Below are positions 1 to 61,740 of a stretch of 64,000 nt of DNA, piece after piece. A program made the translations under genes and the position numbers. Origin of the DNA: Hemibagrus wyckioides (Eukaryota; Chordata; Actinopteri; Siluriformes; Bagridae); NCBI RefSeq assembly GCF_019097595.1, contig NC_080715.1:8707073-8771072 (forward strand), read 5' to 3'. Each line of letters begins with the position of its first letter. Positions within the stretch are counted from its first letter, which is position 1. The notes under the pieces were generated by a model. That model made no database searches. It saw only the letters and a list, made by a program, of their open reading frames with translations, and was not told the DNA's origin.

Positions 1-734
1 GCTCTATAACATGCATCACATATTTGAATCTGTTGCTCACTAAGTCTCTGCTTTAAACTCAGACCAGAGCACTGAGGTCCTAATGTGTATTGATAACCTA
101 ACACCCCCCACACCCCCACACGGTGTTCTTCAGTACAGCTACACCATCTTCCTCACCTGATGAGAGGATGTCCTCCTGTAAGCTCCCAGCCTGGACTCTC
201 TGCAGTATCTGCTGAACAAACACCTCTGCTTTCTAAATCTTCCAGACTAATTGCTCCACTCGGGACAAGAAGGTGTTGTGGATGACCTCCACAGTTAGAG
301 CTCAGATGACTAATAATCCTTAAACTGCATAAAGAGCATGTGAACTTTTCGGAATAATGATCTCTATTGCTATGTGTATTCCCGGCGCTAACAGCCCACA
401 CTTGTTATGTAACTCTGCCTTATTGAGACAATATCATTCTTTTTCTGACTTTACGGCCCCGAGGCTGTATGTGGAGCTGGATGTTATGTTAATGAGAATC
501 TCCTTAATTCATCAAATGCAAAATTATTCCCCTTACTGATCATTTTAGCCATTTGCAAGGCTCGGGATCGTGCCCCTGGATGTGTTTTTATATGGATTAC
601 ATTTTTATATGGTGGAGGCTTTTATTCAAAGAGACTTAGTCAGAGCAGAGAGGAGAATAAATAGACCATGTAGGTTCAGCTTCGCAGTCCCAGATTTAGC
701 GCTTGTATTTACAACAGTAAGGCTATACTCTTCT
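1..734. other. upstream intron, no gene seen
   Basis: Read as part of a large dip2a intron. No exon, RNA or repeat is recognised. From about 330 to 620 the sequence is non-repetitive and rich in TAAT/ATTA words, so it could hold a regulatory element, but nothing proves it. Confidence 0.4.
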
Positions 735-1234
735 ATTCTTCTTCTTCTTCTTCTTCTTCTTCTTTCTCTTCTTCTTTCGGCTTTTCCCTTCAGGGGTCTC
801 CACAGCGAATCATCTCTCTCCACCTATCCCTATCTTCTGCATCTACATCACTTGCACCCACTAGCTTCATATCCTCATTTATTCCATCCATATACCTCCT
901 CTTTGGCCTTCCTCTTTGCCTCCTTCCTGGCAGCTCCATGTCCAACATTCTCCTACCAATATACTCACTCTCCCTCCTCTGGACATGTCCAAACCATCTT
1001 AATCTGGCCTCCCTAACTTTGTCCCCCAAACGTCCAACATGAGCCGTCCCTCTGATGTATTCGTTCCTAATCCTGTCCAACCGTGTCACTCCCAAAGAGA
1101 ACCTCAACATCTTCAGCTCTGCTACCTCCAGCTCTGACTCCTGTCTCTTCCTCAGTGACACTGTCTCTAAACCATACAGCATGGCCGGTCTCACTACTGT
1201 CTTGTACACCTTCCCCTTGATTCTCACCGATAAT
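735..1234 (-). mobile_element. RTE-type LINE, 5'-truncated 3' end
   Basis: Minus-strand translation of 1227-790 gives a conserved tail of RTE-clade reverse transcriptases: KGKVYKTVVRPAMLYGLE, LGVTRLDRIRNEYIRGTAHV, RLRWFGHVQRRESEYIGRRM. The element ends in a (GAA)n-type microsatellite tail, read on plus as (CTT)n at 739-775, as expected for RTE elements. The upstream break near 1234 is a typical 5' truncation. It is not a functional gene. Confidence 0.85.
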
Positions 1235-1444
1235 TGAACCTCATCTGTTCAAAATGACACAAGATATAAAAATATCGCTATTTCAAAATGCAATTCAAAC
1301 GCATTATATCTTAGATGATTCATTTCATTACAATCGTCTAACATGAACCGATACAAATACTCAACAACTTTTACATTAATCATAATAATGCGTAGTTTTA
1401 TGGAAACTGATGATCAATAGTTCCTGTTTATATCATGAAGGTGT

Positions 1445-1643
1445 TACAATGGAAATTAAAAGTTTATACACTCCTTTTAAAATGGAAGGTTTTTGTGTCA
1501 GGAATTTTTACACCCTAAAATTATTTTATTTTATATATTTTTTTATTTCATTTTAATTCATTTATTCTTTTATTTATTCATTTATTTTTTATTTTCTACC
1601 TGCTATTTTAACAGGGGTGTCTAGACTTTTTACATCCATTGTA
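1445..1643. mobile_element. small MITE with ~30-bp imperfect inverted ends
   Basis: The left end begins TACAATGGAAATTAAAAG. The right end, read on the opposite strand, begins TACAATGGATGTAAAAAG, and both continue with similar bases. The interior is AT-rich and noncoding. TA at each end is consistent with a Tc1/mariner-derived miniature element. Confidence 0.6.
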
Positions 1644-1654
1644 TATAATGAGTG

Positions 1655-2030
1655 GATTTAAAAATATAAACTAATTTATAAAAATATAAACTAATCTAAA
1701 AAATATAAAATATATAAAATAAAATATAAACTAATCTATAAAAATATAAACTAATCTCAAAAATATAAAATATATAAAATAAAATATAAACTAATTTATA
1801 AAAATATAAACTAATCTCAAAAATATAAAATATATAAAATAAAATATAAACTAATTTATAAAAATATAAACTAATCTCAAAAATATAAAATATATAAAAT
1901 AAAATATAAACTAATTTATAAAAATATAAACTAATCTAAAAAATATAAAATATATAAAATAAAATATAAACTAATCTATAAAAATATAAACTATTCTATA
2001 AAGAGCAGATTTAAAAATATAAACTAATTG
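1655..2030. repeat. AT-rich minisatellite, ~60-bp unit, about 6 copies
   Basis: The unit alternates AAAATATAAACTAATC with a run of AAAATATAAAATATATAAAA. Copies are nearly identical, with period 60 between about 1735 and 1975. There is no coding potential. Confidence 0.9.
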
Positions 2031-3050
2031 TCTAAATATAGACAAATAAATCAGATTTTTATTATACAAAAGTCTATTAAAAATACACACACAAAAAAAC
2101 TCCAGAAATGCATATATATATACTTTTAATGGATTAAACATGATATCAAGCCTTCTGTAGTTATGTAATTGAAGAGTGCTGTTCATAATATCTGTGATTG
2201 TCATTGTTAGTCTGTAATATACGGTGGCCTGGAGGCCTTCATCATGCCCTGGTCTTTATTTAATAAACTAAAGAGCTGATCTTTTCTCTTTTGGGGCTGG
2301 GGATAATGGCACCCAGTGATGGGATAAGCGGATTAATGGTTCAGAGGTTAAAGTTGACTCATTCAGACACCTCATTGGGGATTGGATCATGGCCCACTGA
2401 TTCCATTGTTCTTTGAAAAGTGATACACACACATGGTTTAAACAGGCTGGTTTAATCCCACACACGCTCTCTTGTGCGAATCTGGGCTCCTAACACGACT
2501 GTAATTATTGGACCTCACAGAGCGAACGGCGCCCTGAAGGCTGCTTTCGGATTTAGACAGAATTTAACTGATAATCACGTATCGGATTGTGCTGCGATGT
2601 TGAACATGCACAATCCTGTTAATATCTTGTCACTGCACAAGGACAGTTTAAGGACGGTTGTTCCTTATTTAGGACACATTTGAAGTTATTCCACTGGATG
2701 ATGTATAGAGAAATATATGCAATATGGTGCAAATTCGAGACATGCTCTGTCTATGAATTGGCAATTATCTTGTCCTGTGTCCTCTTTTGTAAATATGATC
2801 TTGGACTCGTCCATTAGAGTGGTCTTTCCTTTACACATTCATAGAATTTGACAAGAAATAATACTTCCTTCCAGATCTAACACTGATGCAATGTACGAAT
2901 GAAGCCAATCAGATGAAGTAAAGGCTTGACCTTGAAAAGGATTTGATGGTTTCAACATGATTCAGTTTCAGTCTCTCTTTCATTTGGAATCAATCTTTAC
3001 TTGGCCTGGACATTGATAATGTATTTATAACCTATTGCACAATTTTATGC
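2031..3050. other. intron stretch without recognised elements
   Basis: Mostly non-repetitive. The part 2220-2480 contains GGATTA, TGACTCA and CATTGTTC words and may be a conserved noncoding element, but this is only a composition-based guess. No splice-bounded open frame with DIP2 similarity is present. Confidence 0.4.
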
Positions 3051-3051
3051 T

Positions 3052-3052
<1 letters not shown>

Positions 3053-3097
<45 letters not shown>

Positions 3098-3544
3098 AGA
3101 AGAAGAAATAAATAAATAAATAATCAGTGAAAACAACTGCACAACAATATTCTCACTTTAAGTATAATCTATTTATTAATATATGCATCCATCTATTTCA
3201 CCTTCTTCTTCTTCCTTCTTCTTCCTCTTTTCTTTTTTTCTTTTGACTCTTAAGCAATACCTTTTCACAGTTTAGACAGCTTCTATTTATTTACAGATAT
3301 TTTAGATTTTATACAGAGGTTTACTTTTACAGATATTTTATACAGATGTGTACTCAACGCTTTTTGCACTAACAGACTTATTCCATTTATCATCATACAA
3401 CAATTGTATTTTATTTATGTTATTTTTTTTTTAACTACTCTGCATGCCTTTAATTGCACCCTTGGGGATAAATAATGTTTTTTGAATTGAATTAAATGAA
3501 TGAATGAATGAATGAATGAATGAATGAATGAATGAATGAATGAA

Positions 3545-3580
<36 letters not shown>
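3053..3580. repeat. simple repeats: (AAT)n 3053-3093; (GAAT)n then (AAAT)n 3486-3580
   Basis: Pure trinucleotide and tetranucleotide runs. The second follows a TTGAATTGAATT motif typical of the tail of an interspersed element, so it probably grew from a SINE tail. Confidence 0.9.
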
Positions 3581-3840
3581 ACCCTGAATCACATAAGACA
3601 TAAAAAGAAATCTTCCTGTCATATTTTGGTATCCTCAGAATATCACAGAGAAAGAAACAGGTGCTGAGAACAGACAGATGTTGCAACAAGTGTGCAAGAC
3701 TTTTGTATTGCCCAGAGAGTGAGATAGACTGAATGTAAGAGAGAGAGAGAGGAAATGGATTCTGTTAGAAATATGAAATATATTGTTGTGTGCTTTTATC
3801 ATTTTAAAATATAGTAGAATGTTTTGTTGTTTCTTGTGTT

Positions 3841-4034
3841 GGATGTGGCAGCTTAGTGGTTTAAGTCTTGGACAGCTGATGAGAAGGTTGTGAGTTAGAA
3901 TCCCAGATCCACCAAGCTGCCACTGCTGGGCCCTTGAGCAAGGCCCTTAACCCTCAGTTGTTTAGTTGTATCAGTGAGATAAATGTAAGCCGCTCTGGAT
4001 CAGGGTGTTCTGACCAAACGCCAGAAATGTAGAG
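3841..4034 (+). mobile_element. tRNA-like SINE, family 1 (full-looking copy)
   Basis: Starts GTGGCAGCTTAGTGGTTTAA (A-box-like), followed by TGAGTTAGAATCCCAGAT (B-box-like), then CTGGGCCCTTGAGCAAGGCC and a tail ..AAATGTAAGCCGCTCTGG. The same family recurs at 4530-4725, 10118-10270, 13000-13165 (reverse) and 31378-31555. It resembles tRNA-like SINEs I associate with catfish and other teleosts. Confidence 0.8.
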
Positions 4035-4044
4035 AATCATGCCT

Positions 4045-4245
4045 GGATATTACTCACACAAGACACTAAATAGACACTCAAAGTTGATGAGGAAAAATGG
4101 GCAAGCGTAAAAAATCTGCGTCACTTTGTCAAGGGCTAAATTGTGATGGCTGGACGACTGGGTCAGAGCTTTTCCAGAACAGAGCATACCTTTAAAGCGT
4201 AAAGCGTAAATAGTAAAGCGTAACAACTCCACTTAACTATGCTCT
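4045..4245 (+). mobile_element. decayed Tc1-like fragment
   Basis: Contains GGAAAAATGGGCAAGCGTAA and GTCAAGGGCTAAATTGTGAT, matching the 5' transposase region of the elements at 11733-12268 and 42752-43372. Only about 150 bp is recognisable, and it is deleted on both sides. Confidence 0.75.
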
Positions 4246-4249
4246 TATA

Positions 4250-4478
4250 GAAAGGACATTATTTATAATCACACTCTCTGGTGTCACTCAAATGAGGGTC
4301 AGGTTTCCTTATGAGACTGTTTCTTTCCTCATATAATCTCAGGGAGTGTTTCCTCATCACCATCACCTCTGGCTTGCTCATCAGGAATAAATTTTAATCT
4401 ATTCTGGATTTCCCTAAAGCTGCTTTGAGTCAGTGTCCATTGTTAAAAACACAATACAAATCTGAAATAAAATAGAAC
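4250..4478 (+). mobile_element. interspersed repeat of family 3, with AATTGAA-type tail
   Basis: Core CAAATGAGGGTCAGGTTTCC .. ATAATCTCAGGGAGTGTTTC .. AAAGCTGCTTTGAGTCAGTG, then TTAAAAACACAATACAAATC. Copies also lie at 6450-6722 and 22700-22955. A widespread teleost repeat; its transposition class is not clear from sequence alone. Confidence 0.7.
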
Positions 4479-4529
4479 TGAATTGTAGTGAACTGGTAGT
4501 GCCTACCAGTAAGTGTACTGGTGTGTGTG

Positions 4530-4725
4530 GGAAGTGGTAGCTCAGTGGTCAAGACGTTGGCCTACTGACTGAAAGGTTGTGTATTAAAATCCCAGCACTG
4601 CCAAGCTGCTAGCGTTGCGCTCTTTAGGAAGATCCTTAAACCTCCAGCGCTCGGTTGTATGAAAGAGATAAATGTAAGACGCTCTGGATGAGTGATTCTG
4701 TCAAAAACCATAAATGGATGTGAAG
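4530..4725 (+). mobile_element. tRNA-like SINE, family 1
   Basis: Diverged copy of the element at 3841-4034: GAAGTGGTAGCTCAGTGGTC start, ATTAAAATCCCAGCACTGCC box, AAATGTAAGACGCTCTGGAT end. Confidence 0.75.
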
Positions 4726-4734
4726 GTTAGCCAG

Positions 4735-5960
4735 TCTGGTCTGATCCCATAGAATAACTGCTGAAGTACAAAACATTAAAGCTGGCTATGATAGAAAGAT
4801 ATTAGAAATGCCCTTTATGGTACAAGGCGCTTATTTTGTGTCATATCCCCGTCTTCTTTCCTGTATTGTCAGTGGTTGTCTCTCTCATGTTTCCTGATTT
4901 GCTTTTTATTGTGTGTATTTAAACTCTCGTGTTTCTGTATTCAGGCTAACGTTACGTTCAGTGATTTGCCACCAAATGTTCCGTGTTGTTTTTCTTCGGT
5001 CTTTTGCCATGTCTTGGATTTGGTTCCCTCTGGTTTGGATTTGTTTGCTGATCGCCCGGCCTCTTCCTGTTTCCTGTTCTGATTTAGAATTACATTTTGG
5101 ATGCTCTTTAAGTAAAACGCATTTACTGCATCTGTATCCGTCTTCAACTTTATAACATTGCAGTATACAGTGTTCGGGTCTTTATTTAGGGTATGCATCA
5201 TGTATAGGGGAATATATACAGGAGGTATTTAGGTCAGTTACTTTTATGATGAGAGAGAGAGAGAGCGGGAGAGAGAGAGAGAGCGGGTATAGTGTATAGG
5301 ACCATATAGATAGTATAGTTTTTAATATATAAAAATGTACAGCAACCAACAAGATAGTAACATGTGATGCATTCAATATTGCATGCCATTTATTGTGCCC
5401 TTTAAAATGAGAGAAGCAATGTTACACTGATTCATTTCCGCTCTTGCCTCCTGGCTCTTCTGTTCACATTGATGCTCCTCTTCCCATGTAGCGTTGCCTT
5501 GAACATCGCCTGCTCCCTACCTGCTGTAATTACACAGAACGTAATGAGAAAAAGAGGTCGGCTTTCACGAGCCTGTGGAGACTTGAATATTTGGGAAGAC
5601 GCGTTCAGGTAAACCTGACGCTCCTTTCCAGCTGTGTGTTGATCGATATGAGGTTTGTAATTTGCAGGATGCGTGCTGCACTGATCTCTGGGTATGTTAT
5701 TAATAGTACCATTAGTGTTAAACAGATCCTGTCTGATCTGCAGGCTCATCGAACTCCTATCTCTTTCCCCTCTCTGTCATTGTCTCTAATTGTCTCTCTC
5801 TTCTCCTAAGATCCACTTTAATTTAATTCAGTTCACATCAGTTTAGCTCAAATTATACCAAGATTTTTGGCCTGAGTGGTTTTTGTGTGTATTGTAAAAG
5901 CACTTTGTTCAGATCAGGAGCGGTTTAGTTGCCCTGTATGTTATACTAGGGATTTTTCTT
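4735..5960. other. intron stretch, no gene seen
   Basis: Non-repetitive except (GA)n at 5251-5285. Open frames of 60-105 codons at 4876-5749 show no recognisable similarity, and they overlap on both strands as chance frames do. Confidence 0.4.
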
Positions 5961-5967
5961 GGTAAGG

Positions 5968-6330
5968 GATCAGAAGCAGCGGCAGCATGGTGGCTTAGTG
6001 GTTGCCTCACAGCAAGGAGGTCCTGGGTTTGAATCCCATGTTCAAACAGGCAGTGTGGAGTTTGCATGTTCTCCCTGTTCCTGTGTGGGTTTACTCCGGG
6101 TACTCCGGTTTCCTCCTACAGTCCAAAAACATGTACATTTGGTTGATTGGTAATTCTAAATTGCCCATTGTGTGTGGTGGTCTGTTTTATATATGTGGCC
6201 CTGTGATGGACTGGTGACCTGTCCAGGGTGTACCCCTGCTTTTTGCCCCAATGTGTGCTAGGATAGGCTCCAGCAGATCCCTGTGACCCTAATTAGGAAT
6301 AAAGCAGGTATAGAAAATGGATGGATCAGA
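5968..6330 (+). mobile_element. tRNA-like SINE, family 2 (long copy)
   Basis: Starts GGCAGCATGGTGGCTTAGTG, then GGTTTGAATCCCATG, GTGGAGTTTGCATGTTCTCC, GTCCAAAAACATGTA, GTGATGGACTGGTGACCTGT and GATAGGCTCCAGCAGATCCC. Related pieces: 17694-17985, 21200-21305, 31083-31376 and 32355-32425. A very common teleost repeat type. Confidence 0.85.
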
Positions 6331-6449
6331 AATGACTAAAATGAATCTCCCTTCTGTTATAGTTTTTGGTGTTCATAGCGTGTTACCTCTCTACTCAACA
6401 AATAGAGCAATAAAGTGTTTAATACTATTAAAAAGGCCATATATTATAC

Positions 6450-6725
6450 ACTTATAGAAAGGAAATTATATTAATATTATATAAATATTAATAATAATAT
6501 TTATAATCACACTATCCGGTGTCACCCAGATGAGGACTCATCTCTCAAGGTTTCTTCCTCATATCATGTCAGAGAGTATTTCCTCACCACCATCACTGCT
6601 GGCCTGGACATTAGGAATAAATTTATCCTTTATGTCCTAAATTTGTCTATTTCTATAAAGCTGCTTTGTGACAGTGTTCATTGTTAAAAGGTTTATGCAA
6701 ATAAAATCGAATTGAATTCAATTTT
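6450..6725 (+). mobile_element. interspersed repeat of family 3
   Basis: Copy with TATCCGGTGTCACCCAGATG, AAGGTTTCTTCCTCATATCA and AAAGCTGCTTTGTGACAGTG, ending AAATAAAATCGAATTGAATT. Confidence 0.75.
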
Positions 6726-6885
6726 TTTTGGGTGGGGTGATCTCTAGAAATTTATCTTTTCTAAAAATCAGAAACACACTACATCATGCTAACATCCCAT
6801 CCATGATATATATATATATATATGGATGGATATTATCTCATGTATCTTAATAACTCCAATGTGGACTATCATACGTAGTTAGTCC

Positions 6886-7640
6886 ATTAGTTAAATGATT
6901 GATGGATGGATGAATGGATAGGTGGATGGATGGATGGATAAATAGAAATATGAGTGAATGGATGGATGGATGGATGGATGGATGGACAGATAGATGGGTG
7001 AATGGTTTGGTAGATGAATAGATAGAAATATGGATGCTTGGATAGAGGGTTAAATGCATGTGTGAACAGATGGATGGATGGATGGATGCATGGATGGGTG
7101 GATGGACAGATAGATGATTAAATGCATGTGTGAACAGATGGTTGGATGGATGGATGGATGGATGGATGGAGGGATGAATGAATGAATGAATGGATGGAGG
7201 GATGGATGGATGGATGGATGGATGAATGGATGGAGGGATGGATGGACAGATAGATGGGTGAATGGTTGGAAAGATGAATAGATAGAAATATGGATGCTTG
7301 GATAGAGGCTTAAATGCATGTGTGAACAGATGGATGGATGGATGGATGGATGGATGGATGGATGCATGGATGGGTGGATGGACAGATAGATGATTAAACG
7401 CATGTGTGAACGGATGGATGGATGGATGGATGGATAGATGAATGAATGAATGAATGAATGGATGGAGGGATGGATGGATGGATGGATGGATGGATGAATG
7501 GATGGAGGGATGGATGGACAGATAGATGGGTGAATGGTTGGATAGATGAATAGATAGAAATATGGATGCTTGGATAGAGGCTTAAATGCATGTGTGGATG
7601 GATGGATGGACAGATAGATGGGTCAATGGTTGGATGTTAG
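6886..7640. repeat. (GATG)n-type minisatellite array 1
   Basis: About 750 bp of GGAT/GATG repeats with recurring variant blocks (ACAGATAGATGGGTGAATGG; AGATAGAAATATGGATGC), giving a second-order period of a few hundred bases. The apparent [11 protein letters not shown] open frames are artefacts of the repeat. Confidence 0.95.
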
Positions 7641-7654
7641 TCCATTAGTTAAAT

Positions 7655-7993
7655 GCTAGTACAATAGCTCACATTTTTCCGCACATAAACATTTCAGTAT
7701 CAGAGACTTTGTTTTGTCTAATCATCTGTTTATTGAGTCAGAGTCAAGTCTGTCATAAAAAGAACAAAAACGTCTCATCTGTGTCCTTCACGAGAAGAGT
7801 TTATTTTGTGATATCATTAGTCACTAAGCTCATAGTGTTTCCAAAATCCTTTTTATTCAGGAGTACTGAAAAAACTATATATATATATATTGCCATTAAA
7901 TTGAACAGAGGCACAATTTCCTTTGTTTATAATATTCCCTTGTGTATATATTAGTGAAAAGTAAGAGAGCCGAGGTAAATATTCAGTAGTGTA

Positions 7994-8029
<36 letters not shown>

Positions 8030-8650
8030 AGCTTCAGATTACTTGCTATGGGCATTCCTCTGGCTCCAACAAGTCCATGCCTGGTTTCTTTAATGTGCTT
8101 AATGAGACTGATTACGACTGCTGCTTCAGAATGTCATCGCTATATTAATGCTGATTCATTTTAATAGGTTTGTGGCACATGTCGTTAAACCAGTTAGAAA
8201 AATGCATATGGTGTATTTTTTGTATACTGTTATCACTCCTCCTGTTATTCTGTTGATTTTATGTATATGTTGCCAGTTTATTTTATTAAACATTCCTCTA
8301 ATCACATGCTCAGACTGAGAAAAGGGAACAAATGTAGCACAGGAAAATTGACTGTATTTTTGGGAGGCTGCCTTTCCCCCTAATTTTCTCTATTTATCAA
8401 GACAGATCATAAGATAATGGACAGAACCAGCATGGCGAGCCATGTTCTAACGCATTGTAACACACTTTGCCACACACTAAACCAGTACGCTGTACCGCTC
8501 TTTCAGTACACGTAAATACACTTCACCTCTTTTTTTAATCCCAGAAAAACAGTGCTGAGGAGTTGAAGCAGGTGTGTAAGAGGGTCATATATTTCAATCA
8601 CAGCCCACAGAGACCTCATTCTAAATATTGTAGATACACAAAGAGGATAG
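7655..8650. other. intron stretch between two GATG arrays, no gene seen
   Basis: Single-copy-looking apart from (CT)n at 7999-8024 and a short (AT)n at 7877-7890. The block 8030-8330 is non-repetitive. No exon is recognised. Confidence 0.4.
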
Positions 8651-8654
8651 ACAG

Positions 8655-9365
8655 ATAAACTGATGGATGGATGGATGAATGGATAGATGGAGGGATGGAT
8701 GGATGGATAAATAGAAATATGAGTGAATGAATGGATGGATGGACAGATAGATGGTTAAATGCATGTGTGAACAGATGGATGGATGGATGGATGGATGGAT
8801 GGATGGATGGATAAATAGAAATATGAGTGGATGATGGATGGATAGATGGATGGGCGGATGGATGGATGGGTCAGTGGTTGGATAGATGAATAGATAAAAA
8901 TATGGATGGATGGATGGATGGATGCTTGGATAAATGGCTAAATGCATGTGTGGATGGATGGATGGATGGATGGATGGATGGATGAATGGGTAAATAGAAA
9001 TATGGATGGATGGATGGATGGATGGATGGGTGGATGGATGGGTGAATGGTTGGATAGATGAATAGATAGAAATATGGATGGATGGATGGATGGATGAATG
9101 AATGAATGGATGGATGGATAAATAGAAATATGAGTGGATGATGGATGAAAGGATGGAAGGATGGACAGATAGATAGGTGAATGGTTGGATAGATGAATAG
9201 ATAGAAATATGGATGGATGGAGGGATGGATGGATAAATGCATGGATGGATAGATGGGTGAATGGTTGGATAGTTGAATAGATAGAAATATGGATGGATGG
9301 ATGGATGGATGGATAAATAGAAATATGTGTGGATGATGGATGGATGGACGGACGGACGGATGGAC
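8655..9365. repeat. (GATG)n-type minisatellite array 2
   Basis: Shares the same variant blocks as array 1 (GATAGAAATATGGATGGATG; TGGTTGGATAGATGAATAGA), so the two arrays have a common origin although about 1 kb of other sequence separates them. The long apparent frame at 8621-9388 is a repeat artefact. Confidence 0.95.
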
Positions 9366-9565
9366 GCTTGGATAGACAACGTGAACATAATGTTAGCCTA
9401 TTAAAAAACTGGCCTCTATGTTATTCTGCTGTATCTGGTGAAGGCTGCTGGGTAAATCAGGGCTGCTCTGTGGATCTTCTGAGCACTGCTACGATATTGA
9501 TGGCTATGTTAAGTAGCTGGTTAAATATGCTGTACAATTCAGATGGATATTTTCTCTGTTGCTCC

Positions 9566-9567
<2 letters not shown>

Positions 9568-9603
<36 letters not shown>

Positions 9604-9755
9604 TGACTCTCACTCCATGTGGGCTGTGGGATGCCCGGTACAGCACTTTGATCACTGATGTTTGACTAGAAAACACTAAAATATGCATAAACTGGAATTC
9701 CCAGGACTGATCTAACTGCCTTATAAGTTGGTTGTTTTCATCAGATCTTATCTTC

Positions 9756-9785
<30 letters not shown>
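9568..9785. repeat. microsatellites (GAT)n 9568-9603 and (GT)n 9758-9785
   Basis: Pure runs. The (GT)n lies about 35 bases before the acceptor of window exon 1. Confidence 0.9.
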
Positions 9786-9788
<3 letters not shown>

Positions 9789-9820
9789 GATGCTGATGCT
9801 CTCTCTCTCGCTCTTCACAG

Positions 9821-59437
<49,617 letters not shown>

Positions 59438-61130
59438 AACCAGGAAAGAAAGTGAGACAGGAATCGAGACGGTTTCCCCTTCTGCACATCTTCATGATGA
59501 ATGAACATGATGGAACTATGCAGCGTGTGTGTGTGTGTGTGTGTTTTCCTCTGAGGAAGACAGTTACAATGCCTCTGATACAAAATAGTGTCTCCCCATT
59601 TCATATCTGAGTGACTGCATATCATTTCAAATATCAGGTTCAAGGAATATTACAAATATATACAAATGTCCTTTCAGGTTAAATAGAATCAATCATGGTG
59701 CCAATGTAGGTAGAAATAATGGAAGTCTATCTCACCCAAAACCATGCCTATGTTATTGCATCATAGTGATTGTCTATATAATCTCATATTACTACTACAG
59801 CGTCTCTACAGTACCTTCATATTTTTGGAAGCAGGGTCCACAAGGGGTTGAACGATACTCATCTGCACTTGATATTTTAGTTCCGATCACCCAATAGCGT
59901 TACAGGGTGCGTCTCAATCAGCTCTCTCTGGTAAACAGATGCTAAAGACTTTATTTATCCTGAATATTTATCCCTACATACAAACAAAATAAAATATTTA
60001 AGTTTGTATGCCATGTTTTGTAAATCTGCACTGAAAAGTCAGTTGACCCAGAGGAACATCTGGTTCCCATATTTGGACTTTGGCAGAGGTTTCACTCCAG
60101 ATGCTCTTCCCTGATACAACTCTACCCCCTTTATCCGGGCTTGGGATAGAGAGTTAACTCTCCAGAGAGTTAGCTCCCTACCTGAGACTCGAACCCGGCA
60201 ACGAGAGAAAAGTCGAATGACTTTTTCTTACATTTGCTTCTTTCTCACATAAGCTGCCATGTTTCACTATTTGTCTGTTACTGCCTTCCAGTTACTTGCA
60301 CTAAAACGATGTAAATTTATGAAGAAAAAGTATACATATAGTATATTTAGTATATTTGAGTGTGTAGTAAAAGTAATAGAGAATCCAAGTACTGGGACAT
60401 ACAGTAATAACTCATCATGTAATGGAAGAGAAAGTGGTCCACATTTAGAAAATCTACCGAAAATAGTAAAGCATCCAGGCACCTCCAGGCATGAATGGCG
60501 CTTCCTTCCTTTCTTTTAATGAGTATTTGTGCTCCTGTGTGTATTAGTTTTATGTCGTTTATTCCCATGTCTCTTCCTGGCTTCAGAATCATAACAATGA
60601 GATTCATTTTCATTCACACAGTGTCCTTAAAACCACATCAACTCATCTGTGTGACCAAAAAGAGTTTGAGGATGTTAGATAATAATAATTAAAATGTTTT
60701 GTGGTGAGATAAACTTTCTGTTACCCGTCATCTACATGAGCATCATATATCTCTATCAGAAAAGAAACCTCAAGCTGCAGACTTCAGATACCCAACATAT
60801 CTTGGCTGACTGAGTCCATTTGATGTTTAATGAGCACTTTTCTATTAATGTGTACGTAGGGTTTATTTCGAAGTCGGAAGAAAACAACAACAACAACAAC
60901 AACAACAATGAGGACTATAACCCATGCAACGCAGCCCAGCCCTTAATGCTGATCTTCACATTCAATCACTTTACCCAATCACTCACTCGGAGACGTTCTC
61001 AGTGGGTTTGCAGACAGGTGGAGCACAAAAGGAGAAGTCTCCACGTCAGGAGTTGCGGCTACTGTCAGGAGTTGTGACCAAGAGGAACACACAGTGCTCA
61101 CTTCAGCTTTCTGATAAAAATAAAAGTCCA
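59438..61130 (+). other. probable dip2a 3' UTR and downstream flank, with candidate poly(A) signals
   Basis: Sequence after the stop codon. AATAAA occurs at 59988-59993 and at 61119-61124; either could end the transcript, and neither can be chosen without RNA data. A short (GT)n lies at 59525-59543. The open frames of 60-100 codons here resemble nothing I recognise. Confidence 0.4.
60075..60220 (-). mobile_element. relic of an RTE LINE 3' end
   Basis: TCCAGATGCTCTTCCCTGAT .. GAGACTCGAACCCGGCAACG parallels CCAGATGCCCTTCCTGATGC .. ATCGAACCCGGGCC at 32151-32235. Confidence 0.5.
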
Positions 61131-61736
61131 TCATATTCCAGCACACTGACATGCTTCGAAATCGTCAAGAGTTTTTACAGACTACCGAAAGTGCAATACG
61201 ATAGATAAGAGCTGAGCTGATATCTTGGTCTATGTATCGCAGTTACTGTTGGGTGGGTTTTGATGCTCAGGATTGCAGTTTTTCTCTTTTGCTTGCACAC
61301 AGTGTCACTGCTTTAAAATACCTCAACGCTAATTAGACTAGACACCTAGCAAAACAAGACCCAAGCTGTGTTATTAACCGCGTCCGTCTAAGGTATCAGG
61401 TGTATTTATCCGCTTATTCTGAATAAGGGGCAGCTATTTTTCTGGTGCTGAAGCAACTAGGCTACTGTCGTGGCTAACTAGCACGTTAGCCTTAGTAGCA
61501 TGTTCTTGTGCGGCTGTGTTACTTTAGTTTGTTCATTTGAACCACATCAGGTTTATGAAAACGCTATGCTCCAAAACTCTCATGGAACGTCCAAGCTGCC
61601 CTCAGATCTGTCCTAATATATATTTTCAGTGTCAGTGAATGTTGTAGCCTGGAGCTTGTGGTCAGCGTAAGGTTCTTTGCAGTTCATGTTTTTAGGAGTT
61701 TTAGAAATATGACAGTCCTGCGAAAAGACACTACAT
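61130..61736. other. downstream flank, no gene seen
   Basis: Single-copy-looking; contains GCTAACTAGCACGTTAGC-type words but no recognised feature. Confidence 0.4.
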
Positions 61737-61740
61737 TTAA

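Noticed and set aside
790..1227. Host gene with a 145-codon minus-strand frame
   Set aside because: The translation is the carboxyl tail of an RTE-type reverse transcriptase with a GAA-type tail, so it is a truncated LINE.
3841..4034. Functional tRNA gene
   Set aside because: A- and B-box-like words are present, but no cloverleaf can be drawn and the sequence continues as a SINE body repeated elsewhere in the window.
6847..9388. Long minus-strand frames reading [11 protein letters not shown]..
   Set aside because: They are translations of GATG tandem repeats, open in several frames because the repeat has no stops. No gene features are present.
1..9820. Upstream dip2a exons with the DMAP1-binding domain
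   Set aside because: I looked for the start codon and the conserved basic stretch before exon 1 and found nothing with suitable splice sites, so they are probably upstream of the window.
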